Shown: positions 8,070-17,581 of the stretch, one piece after another
Position numbering within the stretch: the stretch's first letter is position 1
How the letters are laid out: every line of letters begins with the position of its first letter
DNA from: Gemmatimonadota bacterium
GTDB taxonomy: Bacteria; Gemmatimonadota; Gemmatimonadetes; Gemmatimonadales; Gemmatimonadaceae
Length of the DNA: 64,000 nt
Reading direction: 5' to 3'
NCBI GenBank assembly: GCA_016704465.1
Contig: JADJAD010000014.1
Span: 186,001-250,000 of the forward strand
Position numbers and translations under genes: made by a program
The notes under the pieces: generated by a model
The model's database searches: none
Told to the model about the DNA's origin: nothing
Seen by the model: the letters and a program-made list of their open reading frames with translations, nothing else

Positions 8070-9935
8070 CTACCCCTTCACGAAGAACCAGCTCTCGAAC
8101 ACCCCGCCCGGCATGGCGGGGAAACCCGCCCGCAACACCAGCTCCGGCGTGGACGAGACCGGGCGCTTGTTGAGGTCGAGCAGGTAGCTGCAATGCACGC
8201 GCACCAGCACTCGCCCGAACGAACGGGTCATGATCTTGAGGACGTCGTTAGGCTGATGGGCCGACACCCAGCGCACGATGCGGGCCGACACCGCGAGCTT
8301 GCCATCCAGGGCGACGATCGCCTGGGGGGGAGCCCCCGTCCCGATGGCCTCGAACCAGACTTGCACGACGCTCCCCGGCGCGCTCACGACCGACGGCTCG
8401 AGCGAGCGGGTGAGGGTGACGCTGATGTCGTCGAGCAAACGCAGCGCCGTCGCCACGTCGACCACGTCCTCGTGCGTCCACGAGGTGCCCCGGATGACGG
8501 TCAGGTCGAGGCTTTCCAGCCCGACCCCCGGGGGGCCTTCGGCACCCTGCGGACCCGGAATCCCCTGCACGCCCGCCGGACCGGGGACGCCCGGTGGCCC
8601 CTGTGCCCCTGACGGTCCGACGGGACCTGCTGCGCCGGTCGCTCCGGCCGACCCGGCCGCGCCGACGACACCCTGTGCGCCGGTTCGACCCGCAGCTCCC
8701 ACCGGCCCAGATGGCCCAGTCGCCCCGACCGGTCCCTCTGGTCCAACCGGACCGATGGGCCCAGCCGCCCCGATGGGGCCGGCCGGGCCAAGCGCTCCGT
8801 CTGCGCCCGCCGGACCGAGGGCGCCCGCTGCCCCCTGTGGTCCGCGCGCGCCCACCGGGCCAGCGGGACCGGGAGGCCCGGCCACGCCAAGGGCACCGGC
8901 CGGTCCGACTGCACCGACGGCACCTGCCGGCCCAGACGCGCCCGCCGGGCCGGGCAATCCAATCGGTCCCTGCGGACCCGATGGCCCGGCGGGGCCAGCC
9001 GGGCCGGCAGTCCCGGATGGCCCCGCCGGCCCTACCCCTCCGACCGGACCGGCGGGTCCACCTGGTCCCGCGGCTCCTGTCGGCCCGGGTGGTCCGGCAG
9101 GTCCTGCTCCACCGGTGAGCCCTTGTGGTCCGCCGGGGCCGGGCACCCCACCGGGGCCCGGAGGACCCGCGGGCCCAGCCGGGCCGAGTTCACCCTGATC
9201 CCCCTTCGCACCACCCGCGGGTCCTGGGGGACCCGGCGGCCCTGCAGAACCGGCCGGACCGAGCGGACCGAGCGGCCCCCCCGGTCCGACGTTGCCCACC
9301 CCCCCGGTTGGTCCGGCAGTCCCTGGTGGTCCAACGGGACCGCTGGGCCCGACGGGTCCTGGATCGCCCTTGGGTCCCTGCCCCGCGGTTGGCGACAGCC
9401 GCACCCCGTCGAAGTGCCAGCGTCCCTCGTCGTCCTGCACGAAGTCTCCGCTGTGTCCATGCCCGCCCGTGGCGATCCACAGCGCCTCATCCTGCGAGAC
9501 GGTCACCACACCGCCGGCAATCGTCAGTTGGGCAATCACCATGGAGTCGGCGGGCACTGCGGCGTCCGTTGGTTCCTCGACCAGCAGGTCGGTCGCCCCG
9601 AGGATCAGCGTCGGGGTCCCGTCGAGCCGCAGGGCCTCGCGATCGCTGTTGGTCGCCGCCAGCCGCACCCGAAACGCACCGGGGCCAGCCGGCGCGGGCA
9701 CGGTGGCCGCCGAGTCGAGGGCGAGCCGGGTGCCATTCGGCGCGAAGGCGACGCCCGGTTCCACCCGGATGTCGCTTCCCGTCGTGGTGATCCGCAGTCC
9801 CCACCCGATGCGCCCGAGTCCCACGGTGCGTCGCAGGTCGAGCACCGCTTCGTACAGCCGGTCCTGCAGGTGCGAGAGATGTTCCGAGGTGACCCGGAGG
9901 CCGTCGAGGAACTGTGCCTTTGCGTCGGTTGCCAT
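8070..9935 (-). CDS. Collagen-like repeat protein, candidate tail fibre of the contractile injection system
   Basis: 621 residues. Residues 1 to about 185 form a globular head containing GLRVTSEHLSHLQDRLYEAV and a beta-rich segment (IRVEPGVAFAPNGTRLAL) like phage fibre/baseplate-attachment domains. From about residue 190 to 470 nearly every third residue is Gly in collagen-type G-X-Y triplets with very many Pro in the X/Y positions. The final 150 residues are a non-collagen domain, perhaps a trimerisation or receptor-binding knob. It is the last gene of the long minus-strand tail operon, where fibre genes are common. Trimeric triple helices are known in phage fibres; assigning this to the particle's fibre is inference from position and architecture. 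No signal peptide is seen. Confidence 0.75.
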   Translation of the reverse strand: MATDAKAQFLDGLRVTSEHLSHLQDRLYEAVLDLRRTVGLGRIGWGLRITTTGSDIRVEPGVAFAPNGTRLALDSAATVPAPAGPGAFRVRLAATNSDREALRLDGTPTLILGATDLLVEEPTDAAVPADSMVIAQLTIAGGVVTVSQDEALWIATGGHGHSGDFVQDDEGRWHFDGVRLSPTAGQGPKGDPGPVGPSGPVGPPGTAGPTGGVGNVGPGGPLGPLGPAGSAGPPGPPGPAGGAKGDQGELGPAGPAGPPGPGGVPGPGGPQGLTGGAGPAGPPGPTGAAGPGGPAGPVGGVGPAGPSGTAGPAGPAGPSGPQGPIGLPGPAGASGPAGAVGAVGPAGALGVAGPPGPAGPVGARGPQGAAGALGPAGADGALGPAGPIGAAGPIGPVGPEGPVGATGPSGPVGAAGRTGAQGVVGAAGSAGATGAAGPVGPSGAQGPPGVPGPAGVQGIPGPQGAEGPPGVGLESLDLTVIRGTSWTHEDVVDVATALRLLDDISVTLTRSLEPSVVSAPGSVVQVWFEAIGTGAPPQAIVALDGKLAVSARIVRWVSAHQPNDVLKIMTRSFGRVLVRVHCSYLLDLNKRPVSSTPELVLRAGFPAMPGGVFESWFFVKG

Positions 9936-9980
9936 GGGAGATGTGCTCCGGGACCTGGACTGATCAGGGGGACAGGGGAC

Positions 9981-11792
9981 TCACGCGGGCAGTCCCGCCG
10001 CGGAGACCGTCACGACTACGTCGCGGAGCGTGAGCGTGCAGGGGGTGAGGGCGACCACGTGCAACAGGACCGGTGCCGCCGCGACTCCGGCCGCCAGCTG
10101 CACCGGTACGCCCTTCGGCCCCGGCGTCACGCCGTCGCCGCGACCCGGCGCGCGCCCGAGCGCGATGCGCACGGGCGCGATGGGTCGGTCGTTCGGCGCC
10201 GTGCCCGTCACGCGCAGGCGTCCCCGCAGGCCGCGCAGGTCCGCGGAATCCGGCACCAGCTCCCACGGCCCGGTCGGCGGCCCTCGCCACACCTGCGTGG
10301 CCCCTTCGGTGGCCTGTGCTGCCGGCGCGCTCGAGGAGACGGGCGTCCCCGCGGTATCGGTTACCGACGCGCTGAGTCTAAGCGCGGGGAGCGCGGCCGT
10401 CCCCCGGAGGACGTGCAACGCCACGTACAGCTCGTGGCCTGCTGCTATCGTGTAGGGCGACTGGAGCGGAAGGGTCACCCACTGCTCCCCGTCATCGGGC
10501 GCGGGATCCACGACCACCGGCGTCCCGACGCCACCGTCCAGGGGTGCACCGGGACCCGCCGGGTCGCCGACGGCAGCGAGCAGCACGGCGCGCAGCTCGC
10601 ATCCGCTGCTGTCGGGGCGCACCGGCACGCGAAACGCGGACACGGTGAGCAAACCGTGATCTGCCGGCAGACGGAGCGCCAGGCTGCGCGCACCGTCCAC
10701 CACGAACTCGGCGTCCGGACGCACGGCGCCATCCCGCGCCTGCGACTGGTCGAGCAGCGTGGCCTCCGGACCGAGCGGCGGCAGCGTGCGATTGGCATCG
10801 CAGCTCCCGGCGAGGAGATGTGACGCCGCGTGCACCGAGGCTGCCCACGACGGGAGCGCCAGCGGGACGACATGGAGTCCCTCGGAGTTGAACGTGACAT
10901 CCTGCCGGCCCTCAACGAAGCCATCGGTCACGCGGGCCAGGTGTCGAAGCAGTGCCAGCGGTGCCGTCGGGAGGTCGAGCCCGATGGCGCCCGGAATGCG
11001 AGACGTGAGCGACACCGTCACGTCGCGCGTGTCGCCGTGCGCCGCATCCGGATCGTTGGTCAGGGCGTTGACGATCGCCGCCAGGTCGAGCGCCTGCTCG
11101 AAGCTCGGCGGGGCGCTGCCGCTCGTCGCCACCGCGCGCCAGCGCTGGCTCCCGTTCGCCACCGCACCGGGCGCCAGGCGCAGCGCCGGGGCGTCCGCGG
11201 TCAACGGTCCCGCCACCACGGGTCCGCCGGAGGTCCAGATCGGGGCACCGCCGTCGATCCGCAACTCGAGGTCGGCCGGAAGTTCCGGGAGCCGCACGGC
11301 GAGCGCGTCGCGCACCGCGTCGAAGCTCGGTCCCGCGCAGGTGACCAGCAGGCGCTCCGTGCGCACCTCCGACGCGAGGGCACCGGGGGCGCCTAACGAT
11401 GGCCGCATCTCGAGCGACGCGGACTCGAACGATGCGCCGAGCCAGCGCTGCACCGACGTGACGAGGACTGACCCGGTGGTGCTCGCCACCGCTGCCACCG
11501 TGCGCGCGGCGCCGAAGTCCACCACCACGGCGTGAACGCCCGCCGTCCCGGACGCCGCCGAGCGCAGCTGGGCCACGTCGCGCGCGGCGAACCACTCGGC
11601 GTGCACGACCCGCACCATGGCCGGAAACGTGGAGACCACCACGGCATTTCGCGGGATCGCCAACGTGCGCGCAGCGACCGCGCCGCCACCGGTGATGGTC
11701 GGCGCAAGCCCGAACAGCGACACGAGGACCGTGATCTGCGACTGGGCAATCGGAAAGAGCTCGATGGCGGCTGGCCCGCTGTCGATGACCAC
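9981..11792 (-). CDS. Unknown protein of the injection-system operon
   Basis: The frame is open from 12602, but the N-terminal third of that frame is a shadow of two neighbours. I place the start at GTG 11792 (MVIDSGPAAIELFPIAQSQI), five bases after the stop of the upstream gene, giving 603 residues. The protein is rich in V, A, L, T and beta-strand-like stretches with no cysteine cluster, signal peptide or transmembrane segment. I see no enzyme motif. The C-terminal half reads like successive beta-sandwich domains (for example QWVTLPLQSPYTIAAGHELYVALHVL), as in phage structural or carbohydrate-binding proteins. Being between a small unknown protein and the collagen-like fibre gene, it may belong to the baseplate periphery or fibre complex. 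Confidence 0.6.
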   Translation of the reverse strand: MVIDSGPAAIELFPIAQSQITVLVSLFGLAPTITGGGAVAARTLAIPRNAVVVSTFPAMVRVVHAEWFAARDVAQLRSAASGTAGVHAVVVDFGAARTVAAVASTTGSVLVTSVQRWLGASFESASLEMRPSLGAPGALASEVRTERLLVTCAGPSFDAVRDALAVRLPELPADLELRIDGGAPIWTSGGPVVAGPLTADAPALRLAPGAVANGSQRWRAVATSGSAPPSFEQALDLAAIVNALTNDPDAAHGDTRDVTVSLTSRIPGAIGLDLPTAPLALLRHLARVTDGFVEGRQDVTFNSEGLHVVPLALPSWAASVHAASHLLAGSCDANRTLPPLGPEATLLDQSQARDGAVRPDAEFVVDGARSLALRLPADHGLLTVSAFRVPVRPDSSGCELRAVLLAAVGDPAGPGAPLDGGVGTPVVVDPAPDDGEQWVTLPLQSPYTIAAGHELYVALHVLRGTAALPALRLSASVTDTAGTPVSSSAPAAQATEGATQVWRGPPTGPWELVPDSADLRGLRGRLRVTGTAPNDRPIAPVRIALGRAPGRGDGVTPGPKGVPVQLAAGVAAAPVLLHVVALTPCTLTLRDVVVTVSAAGLPA

Positions 11793-11797
11793 GGCCG

Positions 11798-12364
11798 CTA
11801 CCGGAACGCCTGCGCGGACTTCAGGGCCATGAAGGCCGCACCCATCGACTTCTCGGGCACGGCGTCGTCGATCGCGACGTTGGCCGCCGCGAACTTGGCG
11901 CCGACGTTCTGCCGCTCGGTGGCGGTCAGTTCGCTCGTGTTCTTCTTCAGGGCCGCCGATACCTCGGGATCGTCGAGCAGCGACGCCACCGACAGCACGC
12001 TGCTCGCGCGCAGGTCCGCATGCACGCCGTCGAAGATGCCGAGCACGACGTGGGTCGGGGCGAGGAACTCCAGGTCGATCGTCGTGCCACGCGCCACGAG
12101 CGTGCCGGCGACAATCGTCTGCTTGACGGCGCGCGCCTCCTCGGTGCGGCGCACCGGGACGAAGGCGTCCAGCAGTCCCGTGGCACGCGTCAGGTTGATG
12201 ACCGGGGTCTCCACCGTCTCGGTGCCGCGCACGATCGTGGCCTTGGTCCGCGTCGCCTCGAGGTCGACGACCTTTTCGGTGGGAATGCGCACCGCCGTGG
12301 CGAGGACCGATGTCTTCGGGATGGCGGCGGCCGCCGCGAGCCCTGGCCGGAATGAGGAACCCAT
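11798..12364 (-). CDS. Small unknown protein of the injection-system operon
   Basis: 188 residues from ATG 12364 (MGSSFRPGLAAAAAIPKTSV). The frame extends upstream to 12874, but that part overlaps the PASTA gene and lacks coding character. The N-terminal half is beta-rich and Thr/Val-rich; the C-terminal half is helical and charged (DDPEVSAALKKNTSELTATE). No recognisable domain, signal peptide or membrane segment. It is five bases ahead of the 603-residue unknown gene, so the two are probably co-translated and may act together. Confidence 0.6.
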   Translation of the reverse strand: MGSSFRPGLAAAAAIPKTSVLATAVRIPTEKVVDLEATRTKATIVRGTETVETPVINLTRATGLLDAFVPVRRTEEARAVKQTIVAGTLVARGTTIDLEFLAPTHVVLGIFDGVHADLRASSVLSVASLLDDPEVSAALKKNTSELTATERQNVGAKFAAANVAIDDAVPEKSMGAAFMALKSAQAFR

Positions 12365-12411
12365 GATGCTCTCCGATGGTTGGCGCCCCGGTTCGGCGGG
12401 GCGATCGCGAA

Positions 12412-13143
12412 TCAGGTACGTGGCTGGAGTACGGTGACCTTGCCCAGGCGCAGCCCCAGGTCCTCGAGCACGCGCTTGGCTTCGTCCTGCGTGAGACCGG
12501 CCAGCGAGGGGACCTCGACCACCGACTCGAGCAGCGCGGGGACGGCGATGACCACTGCCGCACCGCGCGCGGCCGTCGCCGAATCGACCAGCGTACCGGC
12601 AACGGGCGACTGCGCGAGCACCGGCTGCGACAGCTGCTCGCGGCCCGGATTCGCCGGCGCGTAGTCCGTCCCTTCGAAGTCGAGCAGCCGAGTCAGCGCG
12701 ATCCCCGCGCCCTCCAGCTTCCCGATGGCCGCGTTGAGCGTGAGCCCGAACAGCTCGGGCATCGGTCGAGCCGTGGCCTCGAGTGCAAGCTGCACGTCGG
12801 TCGTCCCCTCGTCGACGATCGTGACCGACGCACTGGCGGGTCGGTAGCCGGGGGCGTCGGCCACGATGGTCCACGTGCCCGCCTCGAGACGGGACAGCAC
12901 GTGCGCCCCGTCCGGCTCGGCCGGTCGTACCCCTTCCACCGGCGGCACATCGCCGCGCGTGGCGGTGACGCGCACACCGCGCGCGTCGACCTCGGGGTTG
13001 GTGATGCGGACGGTCACCACGTGCAACGTGGCCCGGAGAAACGCGTGGACGGCGTCGATGCCGTTGACCAGGTCATTCCATCCCTGTGCGGTAAGCGGCT
13101 GGCCGGGACGAACGAGCGTGGACACGAATGGTCTGAGTTCCAT
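12412..13143 (-). CDS. PASTA-domain protein with a PEGA/carboxypeptidase-regulatory-like domain
   Basis: 243 residues. The N-terminus (MELRPFVSTLVRPGQPLTAQ, then GWNDLVNGIDAVHAFL) resembles short helical starts of phage structural proteins. Residues 45-125 look like a beta-sandwich of the PEGA or regulatory type (LEAGTWTIVADAPGYRPAS). Two PASTA-like domains follow: MPELFGLTLNAAIGKLEGAG with LAQSPVAGTLV, and VEVPSLAGLTQDEAKRVLED. PASTA domains bind muropeptides in kinases and penicillin-binding proteins. No signal peptide is present, so in this operon it may help the particle contact peptidoglycan. That role is inference; the domain call rests on the V-P-x-L-x-G-x-x-x-x-x-A pattern. Confidence 0.75.
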   Translation of the reverse strand: MELRPFVSTLVRPGQPLTAQGWNDLVNGIDAVHAFLRATLHVVTVRITNPEVDARGVRVTATRGDVPPVEGVRPAEPDGAHVLSRLEAGTWTIVADAPGYRPASASVTIVDEGTTDVQLALEATARPMPELFGLTLNAAIGKLEGAGIALTRLLDFEGTDYAPANPGREQLSQPVLAQSPVAGTLVDSATAARGAAVVIAVPALLESVVEVPSLAGLTQDEAKRVLEDLGLRLGKVTVLQPRT

Positions 13144-13161
13144 GGGTGGACTCCGGGTGCG

Positions 13162-15252
13162 TTACAGGTCGTCGGGCGACCAGAGCGTGGTGCCGCCCTG
13201 CAGCAAGTCGTTCGGATTGTCGTTCAGTCGTGAGGCAACGTCAGTGACGGTCCCGTCGCCCAGCGTCCAGCGATCATCGAGGTACTCGACGCGGACCGCG
13301 ACCCCGCTCGGGCGCACGCGCTCGAGCGCGGCACGCACACGCGCCGGCAGGCCGGGTGATTCGTCGTCCAGCTGCCGAAAGCGCGACGGGATCAGGACGC
13401 GCACGGCGTACCCCTCGTGCTCCAGCCACGACAGCGACAGGCGCGCGGCCGGTGGATCTTCCGGGGCCGGCGATTGCGGACTCGACGACCCGGCAAAGGT
13501 GCTCTGGTCGGCGAAACCGATCACGGTACGTGGCGTCGGCGTGAGGTCGCCGGCCGGCGGCACACCGCGCGCGGCGAGGTGCGCCTGCTGCACGAAGAAC
13601 GCGAAGCGCGTCTCGCCGACGTTGATTCCCGGCATGACCAGCGCCTCTGCGACATGCGGCACCACGCCCTCCCGGTCGAGCGAACCGGTGGGGACAAAGC
13701 GGGCAAAGCGGGCTCGCCTCGCGGCCGGAGTCCCACGACCGTCCAGGACGAAGTCGCGCGCGCTCGGCGCGCCCGCGTCCGCGAAACAGGCACCGCTCCA
13801 CGAAGAGGCCATCCCCGTGTTGTCAGCTCCATCGAGAAAGACGCGCCCTTCCTCGGTCACCAGCAACTGCGACCCGGCGGGGACGGGGCCGAGAAAGACC
13901 ACGCCGCGCCCCTCATCACGATTCACCAGCATCGGTCCCACGGTCAGGTCCTCGATGCCGTGCACCTGCACGCGCAACGTCTGGCGGCCGAATCCCCGTC
14001 GCCGCACCGTGAACAACGCACCGTGAGCGCACTCCACGTCGGGATGGCGCTCGCGCCGGAGCGGGTTTTCTTCCAGCCCCACCACCTCACCGTGGTGCGC
14101 GGGGCGCAGCACGATCGCGTACCCCCACTTGCGCGCCGCGGCCGCCAGCTGCTGCGGCGTCAGCTGCGTCTCGGCGACGCTCGCGATCCCCATCAGCGAC
14201 TGCAGCGCCGTGCCCAGGCGCTCGTCGGTGACGCCAAGCCGCACCGCGAAGTCGCGTCGCGCGACCGGGCCGGTCACGGTGATCGACCCTCGTGGCACGC
14301 GCTGCACGTCGAAGCCCTCCAGCGCACCGATCGCATCGGCCACGTCGAAGGACACACGGGTCGCCGGCACCGGATCGACCACGCCCAATTCGGCCGAGCG
14401 CTGCAGCAGCGCCGCGGTCGCCACCGTGGAGCGCTGCGCGAGCGCGGCAATGGCGATACGCTCCCCCATCAAGACCCGGGCGGCGGGGATCGACACGCCG
14501 ATCGCGACCTCGAGCGGCGCGGAGGGCACCACGTACGTCGAATGCCAGAAGTGGTCGGCGCTGTGGAACAGCTCGTCGTGGATGTTCAGGTCGAGGTCCG
14601 ACGTGCGTCCCTCGTGGATTAGCGCGTCCCTGACCGCCGCGTTGCGGGAGCGATCGATCTCGACATCGAGCACGCTCAGCGTCGTCAGCAGCATGGCGCG
14701 CACCGTGCCGTTGCCCGCGGCGTGCAGGTCGCAGATATCGTGCAGCCGTCGGCGCGTCGCCTCGAGGATCGCGTCGAAGCCGACCAGCGGCGCGAGCGCC
14801 GCGATCAGGGCGGCCGCCGCGTCCGACTCGTCGGGCGCGTCGCTCGCTGGCTGGGCCGGCGCGAGCGCCTCCAGTCGCTCCTCGCCCCCTGCCACGTCGA
14901 GCGCGTCGAGCAGGCGCAACGCCGCCGCGCGCATGGGTGCTCCGCCCACGCCCAGCGCCGCGCGCAGCGACTCGACGTGCGCGGCGAGCTGCTCGGCCCG
15001 GAGGTAGACGACCCCGAGATCCGCTTCCGTCACCCCGTGCAGCGCTCCGAGCAGCGCCAGGTCACGCAGCGTCGCCGCGTGGTCGAGGCGACGGGCGTTG
15101 CGCACGCGTGCCAGCTGGCTGGCCATCGGGTCGAACGGCGCGCCTAACGACTCCACCACATGGGCGATCTGCTTTCCCCCGCGCTCCACGTCCAGGTGCA
15201 CGGGAAGGCGACCCAGGACAGCACGCGCGCGAGCCGTGAGCGGCGCGGTCAT
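13162..15252 (-). CDS. Large baseplate-associated protein of the injection system
   Basis: The start is ATG 15252, which overlaps the stop of the baseplate J gene (ATGA); the frame is open further upstream only as a shadow of that gene. The product has 696 residues with no signal peptide. The first 250 residues are Ala/Leu-rich helical (VLGRLPVHLDVERGGKQIAH); the rest is mixed, with many short beta segments. I recognise no named family. In contractile injection systems the gene directly after baseplate J (the afp12/pvc12 position) encodes a large wedge protein linking the J protein to fibres, which is the natural guess here. A modest similarity to tail protein I is possible but cannot be judged by eye. 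Confidence 0.7.
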   Translation of the reverse strand: MTAPLTARARAVLGRLPVHLDVERGGKQIAHVVESLGAPFDPMASQLARVRNARRLDHAATLRDLALLGALHGVTEADLGVVYLRAEQLAAHVESLRAALGVGGAPMRAAALRLLDALDVAGGEERLEALAPAQPASDAPDESDAAAALIAALAPLVGFDAILEATRRRLHDICDLHAAGNGTVRAMLLTTLSVLDVEIDRSRNAAVRDALIHEGRTSDLDLNIHDELFHSADHFWHSTYVVPSAPLEVAIGVSIPAARVLMGERIAIAALAQRSTVATAALLQRSAELGVVDPVPATRVSFDVADAIGALEGFDVQRVPRGSITVTGPVARRDFAVRLGVTDERLGTALQSLMGIASVAETQLTPQQLAAAARKWGYAIVLRPAHHGEVVGLEENPLRRERHPDVECAHGALFTVRRRGFGRQTLRVQVHGIEDLTVGPMLVNRDEGRGVVFLGPVPAGSQLLVTEEGRVFLDGADNTGMASSWSGACFADAGAPSARDFVLDGRGTPAARRARFARFVPTGSLDREGVVPHVAEALVMPGINVGETRFAFFVQQAHLAARGVPPAGDLTPTPRTVIGFADQSTFAGSSSPQSPAPEDPPAARLSLSWLEHEGYAVRVLIPSRFRQLDDESPGLPARVRAALERVRPSGVAVRVEYLDDRWTLGDGTVTDVASRLNDNPNDLLQGGTTLWSPDDL

Positions 15253-17102
15253 GCCGGTCCCTCCGCCAGGCGCACCGTGCGCACCCAGACCCGCTCGAGC
15301 GTCGAGACGGGGACCGCCGCATCGGCGGCGCGGAACACGCGGTTGATGCGCACCCCGGCATCCAGATACTCCTTCACGAACTCCAGGGTCGCCACCTGGT
15401 AGAACTCCGACTCGACGAGCAACCCGACGAGGTCGGCCACGGAGAGCGAGACCAGGTCGCCGGCGCCGGCCCGCAGTTGCCCGGCCACCTGCATGCGCGC
15501 GTCCTCGCGATTGGCCGCGGTGTCCCCCTCGAGCCCGGCCCCGCGCAGCGTGATGTCCAGCATGACGTCGAGCGCGACCAACTGCGCCCCCACGTCGACC
15601 TGCACCGTCCCCCCCTCGCTCTCCAGCACCGTGGGGCGCAGCGTGCGGGGCGGCACCAGGTTGCGATGGCTGGGGATGCGTGCGCCGGGCAGGTTGGGCC
15701 ACAGCTCGAGCGTCACGTCGAGCACACCGGGGAGCGCCATGATGCGTTCGATGACCCGGTTGTATACGATCGTCTCCCCGATGCCAGCGTCGGCCACGGC
15801 CCCCTGGATCGCGCTGATGGCCCTGTCCTTGAGGTCGTTGCGATCCGTGGCACTCAGGAGCCCCGAGGCGGGCACCACCACGGCCTGGACCGCCACCGGG
15901 TAGAAGAGGGCGCCGGAGGCGACCAGCGCCTCGCCCGATGCCGCCAGGGCAGCCGCGTCGTCCACGGCCGTGTCGTCGTCGGCATTGCTGCTGGCGGGAA
16001 CGATCGCGGCAGCCCCCGCATCGCAGTCCAGGTTGTGCAGCACGCGCACGCCCACCGGCCGGGTCGTCTCGATCAGTTCGACTGCGCGCAGGCACTCCGC
16101 CGGCTCCAGTGGCACCGCCACGTTCACGGTAACCACTCCGGGTCGGGCCAGCGGGTCCTCGGCGATCCGCACGTCCTTCTCGCGCACGCGCGGGACGCTG
16201 GCCAGTGCGCCAAGCAACGCCCCGTTTGTTGCCCGCCCGGCATGTTGCAACGAGCGCCGGGCGCGGGCGCGCAGCGCGACGTCGGTTTCGTCCTCGCCCG
16301 AGAGGCGAGTCCCCTGCGGGTTCCACAGCTGCTCGATCCCGAAGATCGGACGGTGGATGACGCTGATGGCCCGCGGCCCGACGACGCCCGCCGAGCCGTT
16401 CACCGTGGCGCGCACCGGCGCTTCCACGCTCAAGGTGCCGCGGCGCAGCACGCGCGGCTCCGACGTCTCGAACGTGGCCACCGGCGGCTGCGCGCTCGAC
16501 AGCCGCGTCCCGGCCTCGATCGTGATGTCCGCGGCGGCCGGCGCACCCCGCGCGAAGATGACCGAACCGATCGCCGCCGAACGCGTGAGCCGCTCGATGC
16601 CCACCAGCGCCACCAACTGGTCCAGGTCACGACCGGTCGCGGTCTCGAGGAAGCCGGAGGCGTACACGCCCTCCAGCTGTCGCGACAGGACCGCGTACTC
16701 CCGGGCGAAGCTCTCGGCGAGCAGGCGCGTCACGCTCCCGGGATTGCGGTCCGTCAGCAGCGGGACGGCCCCGGACACCGGACGCATATCGTAGTTCACG
16801 AAGAAGAGCGTCCCTCCGTCGGGCCAGAGCGCCGACGCCGCCGGTGTCCCGTCGGTCCGGGCCCGCCACTGCAGCTCGTTCGTCGCACTCAACGTGTAGT
16901 CCCGATCGGCCACGAAGGTCGCGAACGCGCCCTGCCGCTGCCCGAACACCCGGACGGTCGACGGCAGGAGCGGCGCCGGTGGCACCAGGCGGTAGGTCGC
17001 GCCGTCCGGATCAAAGACGAACTGCTCCCGCGTCACCCCGCCGGTGAGTGCGCCCAGCAGGTCGTCGACGAACTGTGCGTACGGCTCCTGCACGTAGCTC
17101 AC
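15249..17102 (-). CDS. Baseplate J / gp47-like wedge protein
   Basis: 617 residues, GTG start at 17102 overlapping the gp25 stop. Baseplate J proteins build the wedge that opens into the star form and triggers sheath contraction. Diagnostic stretches are GFLETATGRDLDQLVALVG, then the beta-domain entry TRLSSAQPPVATFETSE, then NGSAGVVGPRAISVI and the helix-rich LSGEDETDVALRARARRSL with TNGALLGAL, a typical order for J/gp47. The C-terminal third contains a second DVTLELWPNLPGARIPS beta segment. Its place after gp25 and PAAR is the standard contractile baseplate order. Confidence 0.9.
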   Translation of the reverse strand: MSYVQEPYAQFVDDLLGALTGGVTREQFVFDPDGATYRLVPPAPLLPSTVRVFGQRQGAFATFVADRDYTLSATNELQWRARTDGTPAASALWPDGGTLFFVNYDMRPVSGAVPLLTDRNPGSVTRLLAESFAREYAVLSRQLEGVYASGFLETATGRDLDQLVALVGIERLTRSAAIGSVIFARGAPAAADITIEAGTRLSSAQPPVATFETSEPRVLRRGTLSVEAPVRATVNGSAGVVGPRAISVIHRPIFGIEQLWNPQGTRLSGEDETDVALRARARRSLQHAGRATNGALLGALASVPRVREKDVRIAEDPLARPGVVTVNVAVPLEPAECLRAVELIETTRPVGVRVLHNLDCDAGAAAIVPASSNADDDTAVDDAAALAASGEALVASGALFYPVAVQAVVVPASGLLSATDRNDLKDRAISAIQGAVADAGIGETIVYNRVIERIMALPGVLDVTLELWPNLPGARIPSHRNLVPPRTLRPTVLESEGGTVQVDVGAQLVALDVMLDITLRGAGLEGDTAANREDARMQVAGQLRAGAGDLVSLSVADLVGLLVESEFYQVATLEFVKEYLDAGVRINRVFRAADAAVPVSTLERVWVRTVRLAEGPA

Positions 17103-17581
17103 AGGGACACCCCCAAGGAGAACGGGAGGACGAGGTTGACCGGCGTCGGCGCGTCGATGACCTCGACGCTGAGCGAGATGCGCACCGTCTCGCGCGGGGG
17201 TTGGTGTTCCGGGACGACCTCGACGGACTGGACGCGCCGAATACGCGGCTCATCGCGCAGCGCCTGCAGCACGTAGAGCTTGATGAGGTCCCGCGTGCGC
17301 TGGACGTTGGGTTCGCCCATCAGCTCGTGATGCCGCGAGCCGTAGCCCGGATGTCCGAGCGCCGCCAGTTCGCCACGCCGCGTCTTGAGCCGCATCGCGA
17401 TGGCCTGCACCAGGGTGTCGAGTCCTTCGGCGCGTGCCAGGTCGACATCAAAGGCGCGATGCGGGCGACGTTCGGCATCGAGGTCGGCGTCCTCGTAGAA
17501 GCCGCCGCGCTGGGCGAAGCCGAGTCGCAGGTCGCGTCCCATCTGCGGGATGATGCGATCGAGTCGGGTGGGACCGGTCAT
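17099..17581 (-). CDS. gp25/GPW-like baseplate wedge protein
   Basis: 160 residues, ATG 17581 overlapping the stop of the PAAR gene. Contains the gp25 core: a helical start, QAIAMRLKTRRGELAALGHP (the conserved R-G-E/x-L stretch that contacts the sheath initiation site), GYGSRHHELMGEP, then helices and C-terminal beta strands. gp25 nucleates the first sheath ring on the baseplate in T4, T6SS and eCIS particles. Longer than enterophage gp25 (about 130) by a short N-terminal extension. Confidence 0.9.
   Translation of the reverse strand: MTGPTRLDRIIPQMGRDLRLGFAQRGGFYEDADLDAERRPHRAFDVDLARAEGLDTLVQAIAMRLKTRRGELAALGHPGYGSRHHELMGEPNVQRTRDLIKLYVLQALRDEPRIRRVQSVEVVPEHQPPRETVRISLSVEVIDAPTPVNLVLPFSLGVSL

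Noticed and set aside
8278..9198. Pro/Gly/Ala-rich open frame antisense to the collagen-like gene
   Set aside because: G-X-Y coding sequence reads as P/A/G triplets on the other strand; it is a shadow with no start signal.
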